DNA of 64,000 nt from Streptomyces sp. VRA16 Mangrove soil (lineage in GTDB: Bacteria > Actinomycetota > Actinomycetes > Streptomycetales > Streptomycetaceae), in NCBI RefSeq assembly GCF_017377775.1, contig NZ_JAFVLN010000001.1, forward strand, positions 806,001 through 870,000, written 5' to 3'. Positions 33,496-42,068 of this stretch are shown here, piece after piece. The stretch's first letter is position 1, and each line of letters begins with the position of its first letter. The notes below the pieces were generated by a model. That model was given only the letters and a program-made list of their open reading frames with translations, searched no databases and had not been told where the DNA came from. Both the position numbers and the translations under genes were made by a program.

Positions 33496-33525
33496 GCGTA
33501 CATGACGTACCTCGCGTACACGACG
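33496..33525. promoter_or_regulatory. Direct repeat upstream of xdhA, possible operator
   Basis: GCGTACATGACG (33496-33507) and GCGTACACGACG (33514-33525) differ at one base and start 18 bases apart, close to two helical turns on one face. The second copy ends 41 bases before the GTG of xdhA, suggesting a regulator site. Confidence 0.45.
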
Positions 33526-33566
33526 AATCGACGGCCCGCGCCCGCGCACCGGGACGAGGTGCTGTC

Positions 33567-35042
33567 GTGGTAGCGGCACGGATCACGGTCAACGGGCAGG
33601 AGGCGCCGATCGCCCCGGCCGCGCCCCACACCACCGTCCTCGACTTCCTGCGCGAGCGCGGCCTGACCGGCACCAAGGAGGGCTGCGCCGAGGGCGAGTG
33701 CGGCGCCTGCTCGGTCCTCGTCGCCCGGCCCGGCGTGGACCGGCCCACCGACTGGGTGGCGGTCAACGCCTGTCTGGTGCCGGTCGCGGCCCTCGACGGG
33801 CAGGAGATCGTCACCTCCGAAGGGCTCGCCCGCGCCGGTGAACCCGGCACCGCGCCGACCCTGCACCCGGTGCAGGAGGAGATGGCGGCGCGCGGCGGAT
33901 CCCAGTGCGGTTACTGCACACCGGGGTTCGTGTGCAGCATGGCCGCCGAGTACTACCGGCCCGACCGCTGTGCGCACGCGAGCCAGGAAGGCGACGGTGC
34001 CGGTGACGATGGCGCCGAGCACGGGCCGAACGGCTTCGATCTGCACGCGCTGAGCGGGAACCTGTGCCGCTGCACCGGATACCGGCCGATCCGTGACGCC
34101 GCGTACGCCGTCGGCGCGCCCGCCGCCGACGATCCGCTGGCGCTCCGGCGCGACCAGGAGCCGCCCGCCGCCGTCCCCACCGCGTACGCCCGCGGCGACC
34201 GGGAGTTCCTGCGCCGCGGCAGTCTCGCCGAGACGCTGGAGCTGCTGCGCGAGCGGCCCGACGCCGTCGTGGTCGCCGGGTCCACCGACTGGGGCGTGGA
34301 GGTCAACATCCGTGCCCGGCGGGCCGGTTGCGTCATCGCCGTCGACCGGCTGCCGGAACTGAGGGAACTGCACGTCACCGAGGGGCACATCGAGCTCGGG
34401 GCCGCGCTCACCCTCACCGAGATCGAGCGGCGCCTCGACGGCCGGGTCCCGCTGCTCGCCGAACTGTTCCCGCAGTTCGCGTCCCGCCTCATCCGCAACA
34501 GCGCCACCCTCGGCGGCAACCTGGGCACCGGGTCCCCGATCGGGGACGGCGCGCCCGTGCTGCTCGCGCTGGAGGCGTCGCTGGTGCTCGCCGACGCCGA
34601 CGGCGAGCGCGAGGTGCCGCTCGCCGAGTACTTCACCGGTTACCGGCAGAGCGTGCGCCGGGCCGGCGAACTGATCCGGGCGGTACGCGTCCCGCTGCCG
34701 CTCGCGCCGACCACCGCCTTCCACAAGATCGCCAAGCGGCGGTTCGACGACATCTCCAGCGTCGCGGCCGCCTTCGCCCTCGACCTCCGCGACGGGGTCG
34801 TGCGCAGGGCCCGGATCGGACTCGGCGGCGTGGCCGCCACCCCGATCCGCGCGCTCGCCGCCGAAGCGGCCCTGGAGGGCGAGCCCTGGTCGCAGGAGAC
34901 TGTCGAGGAGGCGGCCCGTGTGCTGCGGGCCCAGGGCACACCGATGAGCGATCACCGGGCCAGCGCCGCGTACCGCAGCGCCATGCTCGGGCAGAGCCTG
35001 CTGAAGCTGTACGCGCAGACCACCGAGGCGGTGTCGGCATGA
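33567..35042 (+). CDS. xdhA: Xanthine dehydrogenase small subunit (2Fe-2S and FAD domains)
   Basis: 491 residues from a GTG start with GAGGT seven bases upstream. The plant-type 2Fe-2S cluster is GCAEGECGACSV, and the second cluster is CGYCTPGF with LSGNLCRCTGYRPI. A 25-residue acidic loop separates the last two motifs. The FAD-binding domain (about 200-490) includes NSATLGGNLGTGSPIGD. Electrons from the Mo site pass through this subunit to NAD or another acceptor. It overlaps xdhB by ATGA. Confidence 0.9.
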   Translation: MVAARITVNGQEAPIAPAAPHTTVLDFLRERGLTGTKEGCAEGECGACSVLVARPGVDRPTDWVAVNACLVPVAALDGQEIVTSEGLARAGEPGTAPTLHPVQEEMAARGGSQCGYCTPGFVCSMAAEYYRPDRCAHASQEGDGAGDDGAEHGPNGFDLHALSGNLCRCTGYRPIRDAAYAVGAPAADDPLALRRDQEPPAAVPTAYARGDREFLRRGSLAETLELLRERPDAVVVAGSTDWGVEVNIRARRAGCVIAVDRLPELRELHVTEGHIELGAALTLTEIERRLDGRVPLLAELFPQFASRLIRNSATLGGNLGTGSPIGDGAPVLLALEASLVLADADGEREVPLAEYFTGYRQSVRRAGELIRAVRVPLPLAPTTAFHKIAKRRFDDISSVAAAFALDLRDGVVRRARIGLGGVAATPIRALAAEAALEGEPWSQETVEEAARVLRAQGTPMSDHRASAAYRSAMLGQSLLKLYAQTTEAVSA

Positions 35043-37414
35043 GCCAGTTGTCCGAACGACCCGAGAAGCCCGCCGTCGGCCTGTCGCTGCCGCACGAGAG
35101 CGCGGGGCTGCACGTCACCGGCGCCGCGCTCTACACCGACGACCTCGTCCACCGAACCAAGGACGTGCTGCACGCCCACCCGGTCCAGGTCATGAAGGCC
35201 CGCGGCCGGATCACCGCGCTGCGCACCGCGCCCGCGCTCGCCGTGCCCGGCGTCGTCCGTGTCCTGACCGGCGCGGACGTGCCCGGGGTCAACGACGCCG
35301 GGATGAAGCACGACGAACCGCTCTTCCCCGACGAGGTGATGTTCCACGGCCACGCCGTCGCCTGGGTGCTCGGCGAGACCCTGGAGGCCGCACGGCTCGG
35401 CGCCGAGGCCGTCGAGGTGGACATCGAGGAACTGCCCGCCCTCGTCTCGCTGGAGGAGGCGATCGAGGCGGGCAGCTTCCACGGCGCTCGGCCCGTGATG
35501 ACCACCGGGGACGTCGACGCCGGATTCGCCGACTCCGCGCACGTGTTCACGGGCGAGCTGCGGTTCGGCGACCAGGAGCACTTCTACCTGGAGACGCACG
35601 CGGCGCTCGCCCACATCGACGAGGCCGGTCAGGTCTTCGTCCAGAGCAGCACCCAGCACCCCTCCGAGACGCAGGAGATCGTCGCCCACGTCCTCGGTCT
35701 GCACAGCCACGAGGTGACCGTGCAGTGCCTGCGGATGGGCGGCGCGTTCGGCGGCAAGGAGATGCAGCCGCACGGCTTCGCGGCTGTCGCCGCGCTCGGC
35801 GCGCGGCTCACCGGCCGCCCGGTGCGGCTCCGGCTCAACCGCACGCAGGACCTGACCATGTCCGGCAAACGCCATGGCTTCCACGCGCGGTGGCGGATCG
35901 GGTTCGACGCCGACGGGCACATCCAGGCCCTCGACGCCACTCTCACCGCGGACGGCGGCTGGAGCCTCGATCTCTCCGAACCCGTCGTGGCCCGCGCCCT
36001 GTGCCACATCGACAACACGTACTGGATCCCCAACGCCCGGGTCGAAGGCCGCATCGCCAGGACCAACAAGGTCTCCAACACGGCCTTCCGCGGCTTCGGC
36101 GGACCCCAGGGCATGCTCGTGATCGAGGACATCATGGGCCGCTGCGCACCGCTGCTCGGCCTCGACCCGGCCGAACTGCGCGAGCGCAACTTCTACCGGC
36201 ACGGCCAGACGACGCCGTACGGACAGCCGGTCCTCGCGCCGCAGCGGATCGCCGCCGTGTGGCAGCAGGTGCAGGAGAACGCCGGGGTCGCCGACCGGCG
36301 GCGCGAGATCGCCGCGTTCAACGCCGCGCATCCGCACACCAAGCGCGGACTCGCCGTCACCGCCATCAAGTTCGGCATCTCGTTCAACCTCACCGCCTTC
36401 AACCAGGGCGGCGCGCTGGTGCTGATCTACAAGGACGGCTCCGTCCTGATCAACCACGGCGGCACCGAGATGGGCCAGGGCCTGCACACCAAGATGATCC
36501 AGGTGGCCGCGACCACCCTTGGTATCCCGCTGCACAAGGTCAGGCTCGCCCCGACCCGTACCGACAAGGTGCCCAACACCTCGGCCACCGCGGCCAGTTC
36601 GGGCACCGACCTGAACGGCGCGGCGATCAAGGACGCCTGCGAGCAGCTGCGCGCACGCCTCCTCCAGGTCGCCGCGACCCAGCTCGGCTCGCACGCCTGC
36701 GACGTCCGGATCGTCGAGGGCGTCGCCCGCGGCATCGGCAGCGACAAGGAGCTCGCCTGGGACGACCTGGTGCGCACCGCGTACTTCCAGCGGGTCCAGC
36801 TCTCCGCGGCCGGCTTCTACCGCACCGAAGGACTGCACTGGGACGCGGGCACGTTCAGCGGCTCGCCGTTCAAGTACTTCGCCCACGGCGCGGCCGTCGC
36901 CGAGGTGGAGGTCGACGGGTTCACCGGCGGGTACCGGACCCGGCGCGTGGACATCGTGCACGACGTCGGCGACAGTCTTTCCCCGATGATCGACATCGGG
37001 CAGATCGAGGGCGGGTTCGTGCAGGGCGCGGGCTGGCTGACCCTGGAGGACATGCGCTGGGACGCGGGCGACGGACCGCATCGCGGCCGGCTCCTCACCC
37101 GGGCGGCGAGCACCTACAAGCTGCCGAGCTTCTCGGAGATGCCCGAGGAGTTCCATGTCACGCTCCTGGAGAACGCCGCCGAGGAGGGCGCGGTGTACGG
37201 CTCGAAGGCCGTCGGTGAGCCGCCGCTGATGCTGGCGTTCTGTGTGCGCGAGGCGCTGCGGCAGGCCGCCGCCGCGTTCGGTGCGCCCGGTACCGCCGTC
37301 GAACTGGCCTCGCCCGCGACCCCGGAGGCCGTGTTCTGGGCGGTTCAGGCCGCCCGTGAGAGCACGGCCGCGCGCGACGGCCTGACCGGCACGCAGGCGC
37401 TGAGCGGTGCCTGA
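35039..37414 (+). CDS. xdhB: Xanthine dehydrogenase molybdopterin-binding subunit
   Basis: 791 residues. Molybdopterin-contact motifs include GQEHFYLE-like GDQEHFYLETHA, GGAFGGKEMQ, FRGFGGPQGM, HGGTEMGQGLHTK, SATAASSGTDLNG and the catalytic Glu in GSKAVGEPPLM. These are characteristic of bacterial xanthine dehydrogenases, which hydroxylate hypoxanthine and xanthine to urate. The start overlaps the xdhA stop by ATGA and the next gene begins around the stop codon. Purine salvage or nitrogen acquisition is the likely purpose. Confidence 0.9.
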   Translation: MSQLSERPEKPAVGLSLPHESAGLHVTGAALYTDDLVHRTKDVLHAHPVQVMKARGRITALRTAPALAVPGVVRVLTGADVPGVNDAGMKHDEPLFPDEVMFHGHAVAWVLGETLEAARLGAEAVEVDIEELPALVSLEEAIEAGSFHGARPVMTTGDVDAGFADSAHVFTGELRFGDQEHFYLETHAALAHIDEAGQVFVQSSTQHPSETQEIVAHVLGLHSHEVTVQCLRMGGAFGGKEMQPHGFAAVAALGARLTGRPVRLRLNRTQDLTMSGKRHGFHARWRIGFDADGHIQALDATLTADGGWSLDLSEPVVARALCHIDNTYWIPNARVEGRIARTNKVSNTAFRGFGGPQGMLVIEDIMGRCAPLLGLDPAELRERNFYRHGQTTPYGQPVLAPQRIAAVWQQVQENAGVADRRREIAAFNAAHPHTKRGLAVTAIKFGISFNLTAFNQGGALVLIYKDGSVLINHGGTEMGQGLHTKMIQVAATTLGIPLHKVRLAPTRTDKVPNTSATAASSGTDLNGAAIKDACEQLRARLLQVAATQLGSHACDVRIVEGVARGIGSDKELAWDDLVRTAYFQRVQLSAAGFYRTEGLHWDAGTFSGSPFKYFAHGAAVAEVEVDGFTGGYRTRRVDIVHDVGDSLSPMIDIGQIEGGFVQGAGWLTLEDMRWDAGDGPHRGRLLTRAASTYKLPSFSEMPEEFHVTLLENAAEEGAVYGSKAVGEPPLMLAFCVREALRQAAAAFGAPGTAVELASPATPEAVFWAVQAARESTAARDGLTGTQALSGA

Positions 37415-37415
37415 C

Positions 37416-38219
37416 ATGACGTGGATCGCCGCGGTCGCGCGGCTGCGGGCACGCCGGGAGCCCGGCGTGCTCGTCACCGTCGCGACCGTGCGCGGCCACG
37501 CCCCGCGCGAGGCCGGAGCCAAACTCGTCGTCGCGTCCGACGCGGCCTGGGGCTCGATCGGCGGCGGCAACGTCGAGGCCGTCGCCATCGACCGGGCCCG
37601 CGAGATGATCGAGGCGCGCAAGCCGGAGCCGGAGCTGATCGACTTCGCCCTGAACGACAAGGTGACCAACCGGCACGGCGTGCAGTGCTGCGGCGGCACC
37701 GTCTCGGTGCTCCTCGAACCGCTGCCGGTGGTCGGCGCGGTGGCCGTCTTCGGTGTCGGGCACGTCGGCCTGGAACTGGCCCGCATCCTGGCCCGCCAGG
37801 ACCTCGACCTGCATCTGATCGACAGCCGCGCCGACATGCTCACCGAGGAACGGCTCGCCGTCCTCGCGGACGCCGTCGCCCAGGTGCACGTCCATCACAC
37901 ACCGCTGCTGCCCGAGGAGGTCCTCGACCGACTGCCGCACGGCACCCACGTGTTGATCATGACCCACGACCACGCCGAGGACGCGGCCCTGTGCGACGCC
38001 GCCCTGCGCGCCGGCCATCTCGGCTCCATCGGGCTGATCGGGTCCGCCGCCAAATGGGCCCGCTTCCGCACGCGCCTCGCCACCGAGGGCGGCCACGACG
38101 AGGCGGCCATCGAACGGATCAGGACCCCGATCGGCCTGCCCGACATCACCGGCAAGGAGCCGGCGACGATCGCCGTGAGCGTCGCGGCCGACCTGCTGCG
38201 CGGGTTCGACGGCGCCTGA
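37416..38219 (+). CDS. xdhC: Xanthine dehydrogenase accessory protein XdhC
   Basis: 267 residues from the ATG at 37416; a GTG at 37407 overlapping xdhB is an alternative. Motifs are GHAPREAGAKLVV, GSIGGGNVE, HGVQCCGGTVSVLLEP and a Rossmann-like VFGVGHVGLELARIL. XdhC binds the molybdenum cofactor, protects it during sulfuration and inserts it into XdhB. Immediate linkage to xdhAB supports this role. It ends at a short hairpin. Confidence 0.9.
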   Translation: MTWIAAVARLRARREPGVLVTVATVRGHAPREAGAKLVVASDAAWGSIGGGNVEAVAIDRAREMIEARKPEPELIDFALNDKVTNRHGVQCCGGTVSVLLEPLPVVGAVAVFGVGHVGLELARILARQDLDLHLIDSRADMLTEERLAVLADAVAQVHVHHTPLLPEEVLDRLPHGTHVLIMTHDHAEDAALCDAALRAGHLGSIGLIGSAAKWARFRTRLATEGGHDEAAIERIRTPIGLPDITGKEPATIAVSVAADLLRGFDGA

Positions 38220-38235
38220 AGTGACGTACCGTCAC
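38217..38235. terminator. Hairpin at the xdhC / GT-C convergent junction
   Basis: GTGACG (38221-38226) pairs with CGTCAC (38230-38235). The arm includes the TCA stop of the facing gene; the xdhC TGA lies two bases outside the stem. Confidence 0.4.
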
Positions 38236-39599
38236 CAGCCGGTCAGCAGCAGGTGGTTGATCAGCAGGGCGAGGACCGCCTGCGCCGTCAGCCACGCGCG
38301 CGGACGGGGAAGGAACGCGCACGCGGCCAGCAGCCACAGGGTGAAGGGGATCCAGATCCGTTCCGTCTCCGCCTTGCTCATGCCGGACAGGTCGGCGATC
38401 AGCAGGACCGCGAGCGCCGTCACGGCCAGGACGGCGAGGCGGGTGCGGGCGGCGTCGCGGCGGCGGTCGCGCAGCAGCAGCGCGCCCGCCCGCCGCAGCC
38501 CCGCCACCGTGGCCGGGCCCGCGATCAGCACCGTGCACGCGAGATTGGCCCACACCCAGTACCCGTAGGGACGGATGCCGCCCGCGCCCTGGTAGTAGCG
38601 CTTCACCAACAGGTGGTACGCCTCCCACCAGTCGAACCCCGCGAGCGTGAACGCCAGCGGCACCACCGTGAGCCCCACCGCAAGGGCCGCGAGCAGCAGC
38701 GGCCGCTCCCGCACCACGCGCCGCCCGAGCAGCAGCACCACCGCGCCGATGACGGCGAAGAGCGTCAGACCGTACGAGAGATAGCAGGTCAGTCCGTACA
38801 AGAGCCCGGCGAGCGCCGCCCACCCGAGCGAGGCCCTGGGCGACCGGCCGGTGACGGACAGCGCCAGGCAGGCGAGCGCCCACGCCGCCACCGCCGCGAA
38901 GTACCCGTCGGCCGAGACCCCCATCCACACCGCGACCGGCGCGAGCACCAGGAACGGAGCCGCGCGTCGCGCCAGGTCCTCGCTCGCCAGCGCCCGTACG
39001 GCGATCAGCACCGCCACGCACCCGGTGGCGCCGACGACGATGCACCACAGGCCCGCCCAGGCGCCCCCGCCGAGGCCGATCCGGTCGAGCAGCACGAAGG
39101 TGAGCGGGGCGGCAGGGGGATGGCCCGCGGTGTGCGCGGGCCAGTGGTCGGGGGAGTCGATGAGGATGTGCCGGGTGAAGTCCCGCAGCGTCGCGGGGAT
39201 GTCGTGGAACCGGTCGATGACCTGGAGGTACTCGTAGCGCGTGGTGAGGCGGCGCGCGACGCCGCGCTGCCAGCCGTCGATCAGCGCGAGCGACAGGATC
39301 CAGATGCTCGCGGCCGCCCAGGACGCCGCGAGCAGCGCCCGCCATCGCAGCCGGGCCGCGACCGCGGGGCCGCAGGTGACGACGGCGACGGCCACCACGA
39401 TCGCCGCGGGCGTGCCGGGGCCCGCATGGGGCAGCCAGTTCGCGTAGAGCGGCGGCCATCCGACGTGCAGCGTGCCGTAGGTGTGCTCGATGTGCCGACC
39501 GATCAGCACGGCGGCGGTCACCAGGAGCGCGGCGGCCGCGACGGCGATCAGATCGTGGCGGGTACCGGGGGAGCCGGTGGAGGGTTTCGTGCGGATCAC
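38232..39599 (-). CDS. Polytopic membrane protein, likely GT-C-type glycosyltransferase
   Basis: 455 residues with about ten to twelve membrane helices (for example LIAVAAAALLVTAAVLIG and LLLAALAVGLTVVPLAFTLAG). An outer loop contains LTTRYEYLQVIDRFHDIP and DSPDHWPAHTAGHPPAAP, like the acidic and His-rich first loop of lipid-linked sugar transferases. Actinobacterial relatives act in arabinan/mannan or related wall-glycan assembly. The sugar is unknown. It faces xdhC and is divergent from the molybdopterin oxidoreductase, and it likely works with the sugar genes at 41.3-46.3 kb. Confidence 0.6.
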   Translation of the reverse strand: MIRTKPSTGSPGTRHDLIAVAAAALLVTAAVLIGRHIEHTYGTLHVGWPPLYANWLPHAGPGTPAAIVVAVAVVTCGPAVAARLRWRALLAASWAAASIWILSLALIDGWQRGVARRLTTRYEYLQVIDRFHDIPATLRDFTRHILIDSPDHWPAHTAGHPPAAPLTFVLLDRIGLGGGAWAGLWCIVVGATGCVAVLIAVRALASEDLARRAAPFLVLAPVAVWMGVSADGYFAAVAAWALACLALSVTGRSPRASLGWAALAGLLYGLTCYLSYGLTLFAVIGAVVLLLGRRVVRERPLLLAALAVGLTVVPLAFTLAGFDWWEAYHLLVKRYYQGAGGIRPYGYWVWANLACTVLIAGPATVAGLRRAGALLLRDRRRDAARTRLAVLAVTALAVLLIADLSGMSKAETERIWIPFTLWLLAACAFLPRPRAWLTAQAVLALLINHLLLTGW

Positions 39600-39700
39600 G
39601 TCTGCAACGTACGGCGTGCACGTGCGCCGACCGTGTCGTCGTGGCCGGACGTCAGGGTTTCGTCATGAGTCGCGGGCCCTGCGCGGGGGTGGGTCCGGCC

Positions 39701-39706
39701 TACGGT
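39701..39706 (+). promoter_or_regulatory. Likely -10 box (TACGGT) of a leaderless transcript
   Basis: TACGGT is followed by six bases and the ATG at 39713. No ribosome binding site is present. Confidence 0.45.
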
Positions 39707-39712
39707 CGCAGC

Positions 39713-40975
39713 ATGCGTGACATCCCGCCTCCGCCCACCTCGGCCGCGTTCTGGCGCAGCCCCCTGCGAGGGCTCCGCTTCACCTCCGTGCTCGGGCTCG
39801 TGCTGCTCGCCGGCATCACCGTGCTGTTCGTGACAGGGCTGCTCTCCTACGCCGCGTACAACCCGGACCTCGCGACCGTGAACGACAAGACACCGGACAA
39901 GGGGATCCTCGGCTTCTATCTCTTCTCCTGGCCGACCGACCCCCGCTGGCTCTACCGGCTCACGCAGGGTGTGCACGTCACCCTCGGCGTCACCCTGATC
40001 CCGGTGCTCCTGGCCAAGCTGTGGTCGGTGATCCCGAAGCTGTTCGCGCTGCCGCCCGTCCGCTCGGTCAGCCACGCCCTGGAGCGGCTCTCCTTGCTGC
40101 TGCTCGTCGGCGGGGGCCTGTTCGAGTTCGTGACGGGGGTGCTCAACGTCCAGCTCGACTACGTCTTCCCCGGCTCCTTCTACCGGCTCCACTTCTACGG
40201 CGCCTGGGTCTTCTTCGCGGCGTTCGCGGTCCACACCGCGCTCAAGCTGCCGCTCGCGCTGCGCAACGTACGCGCGATGCGACACCAGGACGCAGAGCAG
40301 AGCGACGAACGGGCCGACGTACACGACGAGTTGGTGGCGCCGCATCCTGCGGAGCCGACCTTCTCGCGGCGCGGCGCCTTCTGGTTCGTCGGCGGGGGAG
40401 CGCTGCTGCTGTTCGCCACCACGGTCGGGCGCAGCTTCGACGGCCCGCTGCGCCGCACCGCCCTGCTCGCCCCGCACGGAGGCGGCGACCCGGGCAGCGG
40501 GGGCAACGCCTTCCAGATCAACAAGACCGCCGCCTACGCCGGGATCGACGCGGCGGAGACCGGCGACGAGGCCTGGCGGCTCGTGCTCACCGGCCGCACC
40601 GGGACGATCCGGCTGAGCCGCGCCGAACTGTCCCGGCTCCCCCTGCACACCGCCGAGTTGCCGATCGCCTGCGTGGAGGGCTGGTCCACGTCGGACCAGG
40701 AGTGGCGCGGGGTGCGGTTGCGCGACCTCGCGGCCCTCGTCGGCCACGACGAACCGGTCGACGTGTTCGTCGCCTCGCTCCAGCGGCACGGCGCGTTCCG
40801 CCACGCCGCCCTGCGCTCGAACCAGGTCGCCGACCCGCGTTCCCTGCTCGCGCTGTACGTCAACGGCGCGGAACTCTCCCCCGACCACGGCTACCCGGCG
40901 CGCATCATCGTGCCCGCCGCGCCCGGTGTCCTCAACACCAAATGGGTGGCCCGTCTCACCTTCGGAAAGCTGTGA
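39713..40975 (+). CDS. Membrane-anchored molybdopterin-dependent oxidoreductase (sulfite-oxidase fold)
   Basis: 420 residues. The N-terminal 190 residues are a four-helix membrane domain resembling cytochrome b561, with potential haem ligands in TQGVHVTLGV, SHALERL, LHFYGAW and FAVHTALKL. The C-terminal half is a sulfite-oxidase-like Mo domain; CVEGWSTSDQEW supplies the Mo-ligand Cys. A second membrane segment (AFWFVGGGALLLFATTVG) precedes it, so the Mo domain lies outside the cell. It may repair or reduce envelope molecules, as YedY does with methionine sulfoxide. Coupled to the 4-TM gene at 40972. Confidence 0.75.
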   Translation: MRDIPPPPTSAAFWRSPLRGLRFTSVLGLVLLAGITVLFVTGLLSYAAYNPDLATVNDKTPDKGILGFYLFSWPTDPRWLYRLTQGVHVTLGVTLIPVLLAKLWSVIPKLFALPPVRSVSHALERLSLLLLVGGGLFEFVTGVLNVQLDYVFPGSFYRLHFYGAWVFFAAFAVHTALKLPLALRNVRAMRHQDAEQSDERADVHDELVAPHPAEPTFSRRGAFWFVGGGALLLFATTVGRSFDGPLRRTALLAPHGGGDPGSGGNAFQINKTAAYAGIDAAETGDEAWRLVLTGRTGTIRLSRAELSRLPLHTAELPIACVEGWSTSDQEWRGVRLRDLAALVGHDEPVDVFVASLQRHGAFRHAALRSNQVADPRSLLALYVNGAELSPDHGYPARIIVPAAPGVLNTKWVARLTFGKL

Positions 40976-41448
40976 CCCTCGTGACGAAGCCGACGCTCCG
41001 GCTGCCGCTCGGCAGCCCGCTCCAGATCCTCCTGCTGTGCTGCTCGTTCGCCCTCACCGGATACGCGGCCGTGCGACTCCTCGCCGACGACTGGTTCACC
41101 GTCGCGCTGTGGCTGGTGGGCGCCGCCCTGCTGCACGACCTCGTGCTCCTGCCCCTGTACGCGACCGCCGACCGTGTCCTGCTGAAGGGCTTCACGGCGC
41201 TGGGACGGCGGCAGGCGGCCGGGTACGTGCGGGTCCCGGCCGCGCTGTCCGCGCTGCTGCTCCTCGTGTGGTTCCCGCTGATCGGCGGCGCCGTGGCGGA
41301 CCGCTACCGCTCCGCCACCGGCCTGTCGGCGGACGGCTTCCTCGGTCGCTGGCTCCTGATCACCGCGGCGCTGTTCGCCGGTTCCGCGCTCGTGTTCGCC
41401 GTGCAGGTCCGGAGGGCGACGAAGCGGCGGCCGCCCGCGCCCCACTGA
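40972..41448 (+). CDS. Four-helix membrane protein coupled to the Mo oxidoreductase
   Basis: 158 residues from a GTG overlapping the previous stop (GTGA); a second GTG is at 40981. Four membrane helices are visible (ILLLCCSFALTGYAAVRLL, VALWLVGAALLHDLVLLPL, ALSALLLLVWFPLIGG, LLITAALFAGSALVFAV) with a basic cytoplasmic tail. No named family is recognised. Tight coupling suggests a partner subunit of the oxidoreductase. The last 145 bases overlap the convergent methyltransferase gene. Confidence 0.6.
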   Translation: MTLVTKPTLRLPLGSPLQILLLCCSFALTGYAAVRLLADDWFTVALWLVGAALLHDLVLLPLYATADRVLLKGFTALGRRQAAGYVRVPAALSALLLLVWFPLIGGAVADRYRSATGLSADGFLGRWLLITAALFAGSALVFAVQVRRATKRRPPAPH

Positions 41449-42068
41449 GCCCGGACCGCGAGACCCGTCCCATGCGCGTGCCGCAGCAGCGCCTCGGTGC
41501 CCACGCGCGCCCACGGGAACGGGCGGCCGTCGAGCGGCGGCCGGTCGGCGGCGTCGACGACCTGGACCTCGGCCCGCTCGTCGACGTCGACGGCGGCCGT
41601 CTCCACCAGCAACAGTCCGTCGCCGCGCAGGAGTTGACGCGCCCTCAGCAGCAGCGTGCGCGGGTCGCCACCGATCCCGATGTTGCCGTCCATCAGCAGC
41701 ACGGTGCCCCAGCGGCCCTCACCGGGCAGCGGCTCGAAGACCGAGCGGCGCAGCACGGCGCCGCCCAGGCGCGTCGTACGGTCGACGGCGGCCTCGCTGA
41801 CATCGATGCCGAGCACGTCCCGGCCCCGCCGGTGCAGTTCGGCGACGAGCCGGCCGGGACCGCACCCGACATCGAGGACGGACCCCTCGCAGCGGTCGAG
41901 CACCGCGCGGTCGACGGCGTCGGCCCGGGTGCACCAGCGCGCCACGTCCAGCGGCAGCAGCCAGCCGTCGGAGCGGCGCAGGAACAGCGACCCGCCGCCC
42001 GCGCGCAGCGCCGCCGCGTACGGGTCGGCGGCGGCCCAGGGGGCGGTGGTCGCGGACGGTGTGCTCAT
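41304..42068 (-). CDS. Class I SAM-dependent methyltransferase
   Basis: 254 residues. The SAM motif I is VLDVGCGPGRLVAEL near residue 67; the later LMDGNIGIGGDPRTLLLRA is a distinctive signature. Similarity to typical members appears to end around RRFVALRT, and the last 40 or so residues are encoded antisense to the 3' end of the gene at 40972. This suggests that the original stop codon was lost. The ATG overlaps the DUF2064 stop (ATGA, 42065-42068), making it third in a coupled three-gene operon. Confidence 0.75.
   Translation of the reverse strand: MSTPSATTAPWAAADPYAAALRAGGGSLFLRRSDGWLLPLDVARWCTRADAVDRAVLDRCEGSVLDVGCGPGRLVAELHRRGRDVLGIDVSEAAVDRTTRLGGAVLRRSVFEPLPGEGRWGTVLLMDGNIGIGGDPRTLLLRARQLLRGDGLLLVETAAVDVDERAEVQVVDAADRPPLDGRPFPWARVGTEALLRHAHGTGLAVRAQWGAGGRRFVALRTCTANTSAEPANSAAVIRSQRPRKPSADRPVAER

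Larger units (their letters stand above)
33208..33566. other. 359-base leader region upstream of the xanthine dehydrogenase operon
   Basis: It contains a short open frame with a ribosome binding site (33268-33345), then about 150 GC-rich bases without recognised content, then the direct repeats at 33496-33525. No full-length gene is seen on either strand. Confidence 0.5.

Noticed and set aside
34328..37843. Very long open frames (over 900 codons) on both strands across the xanthine dehydrogenase genes
   Set aside because: They are products of GC-rich third positions; their amino acids are Arg/Pro/Ala/Gly-dominated and without family motifs, whereas the xdhAB frames show complete cofactor-binding motifs.
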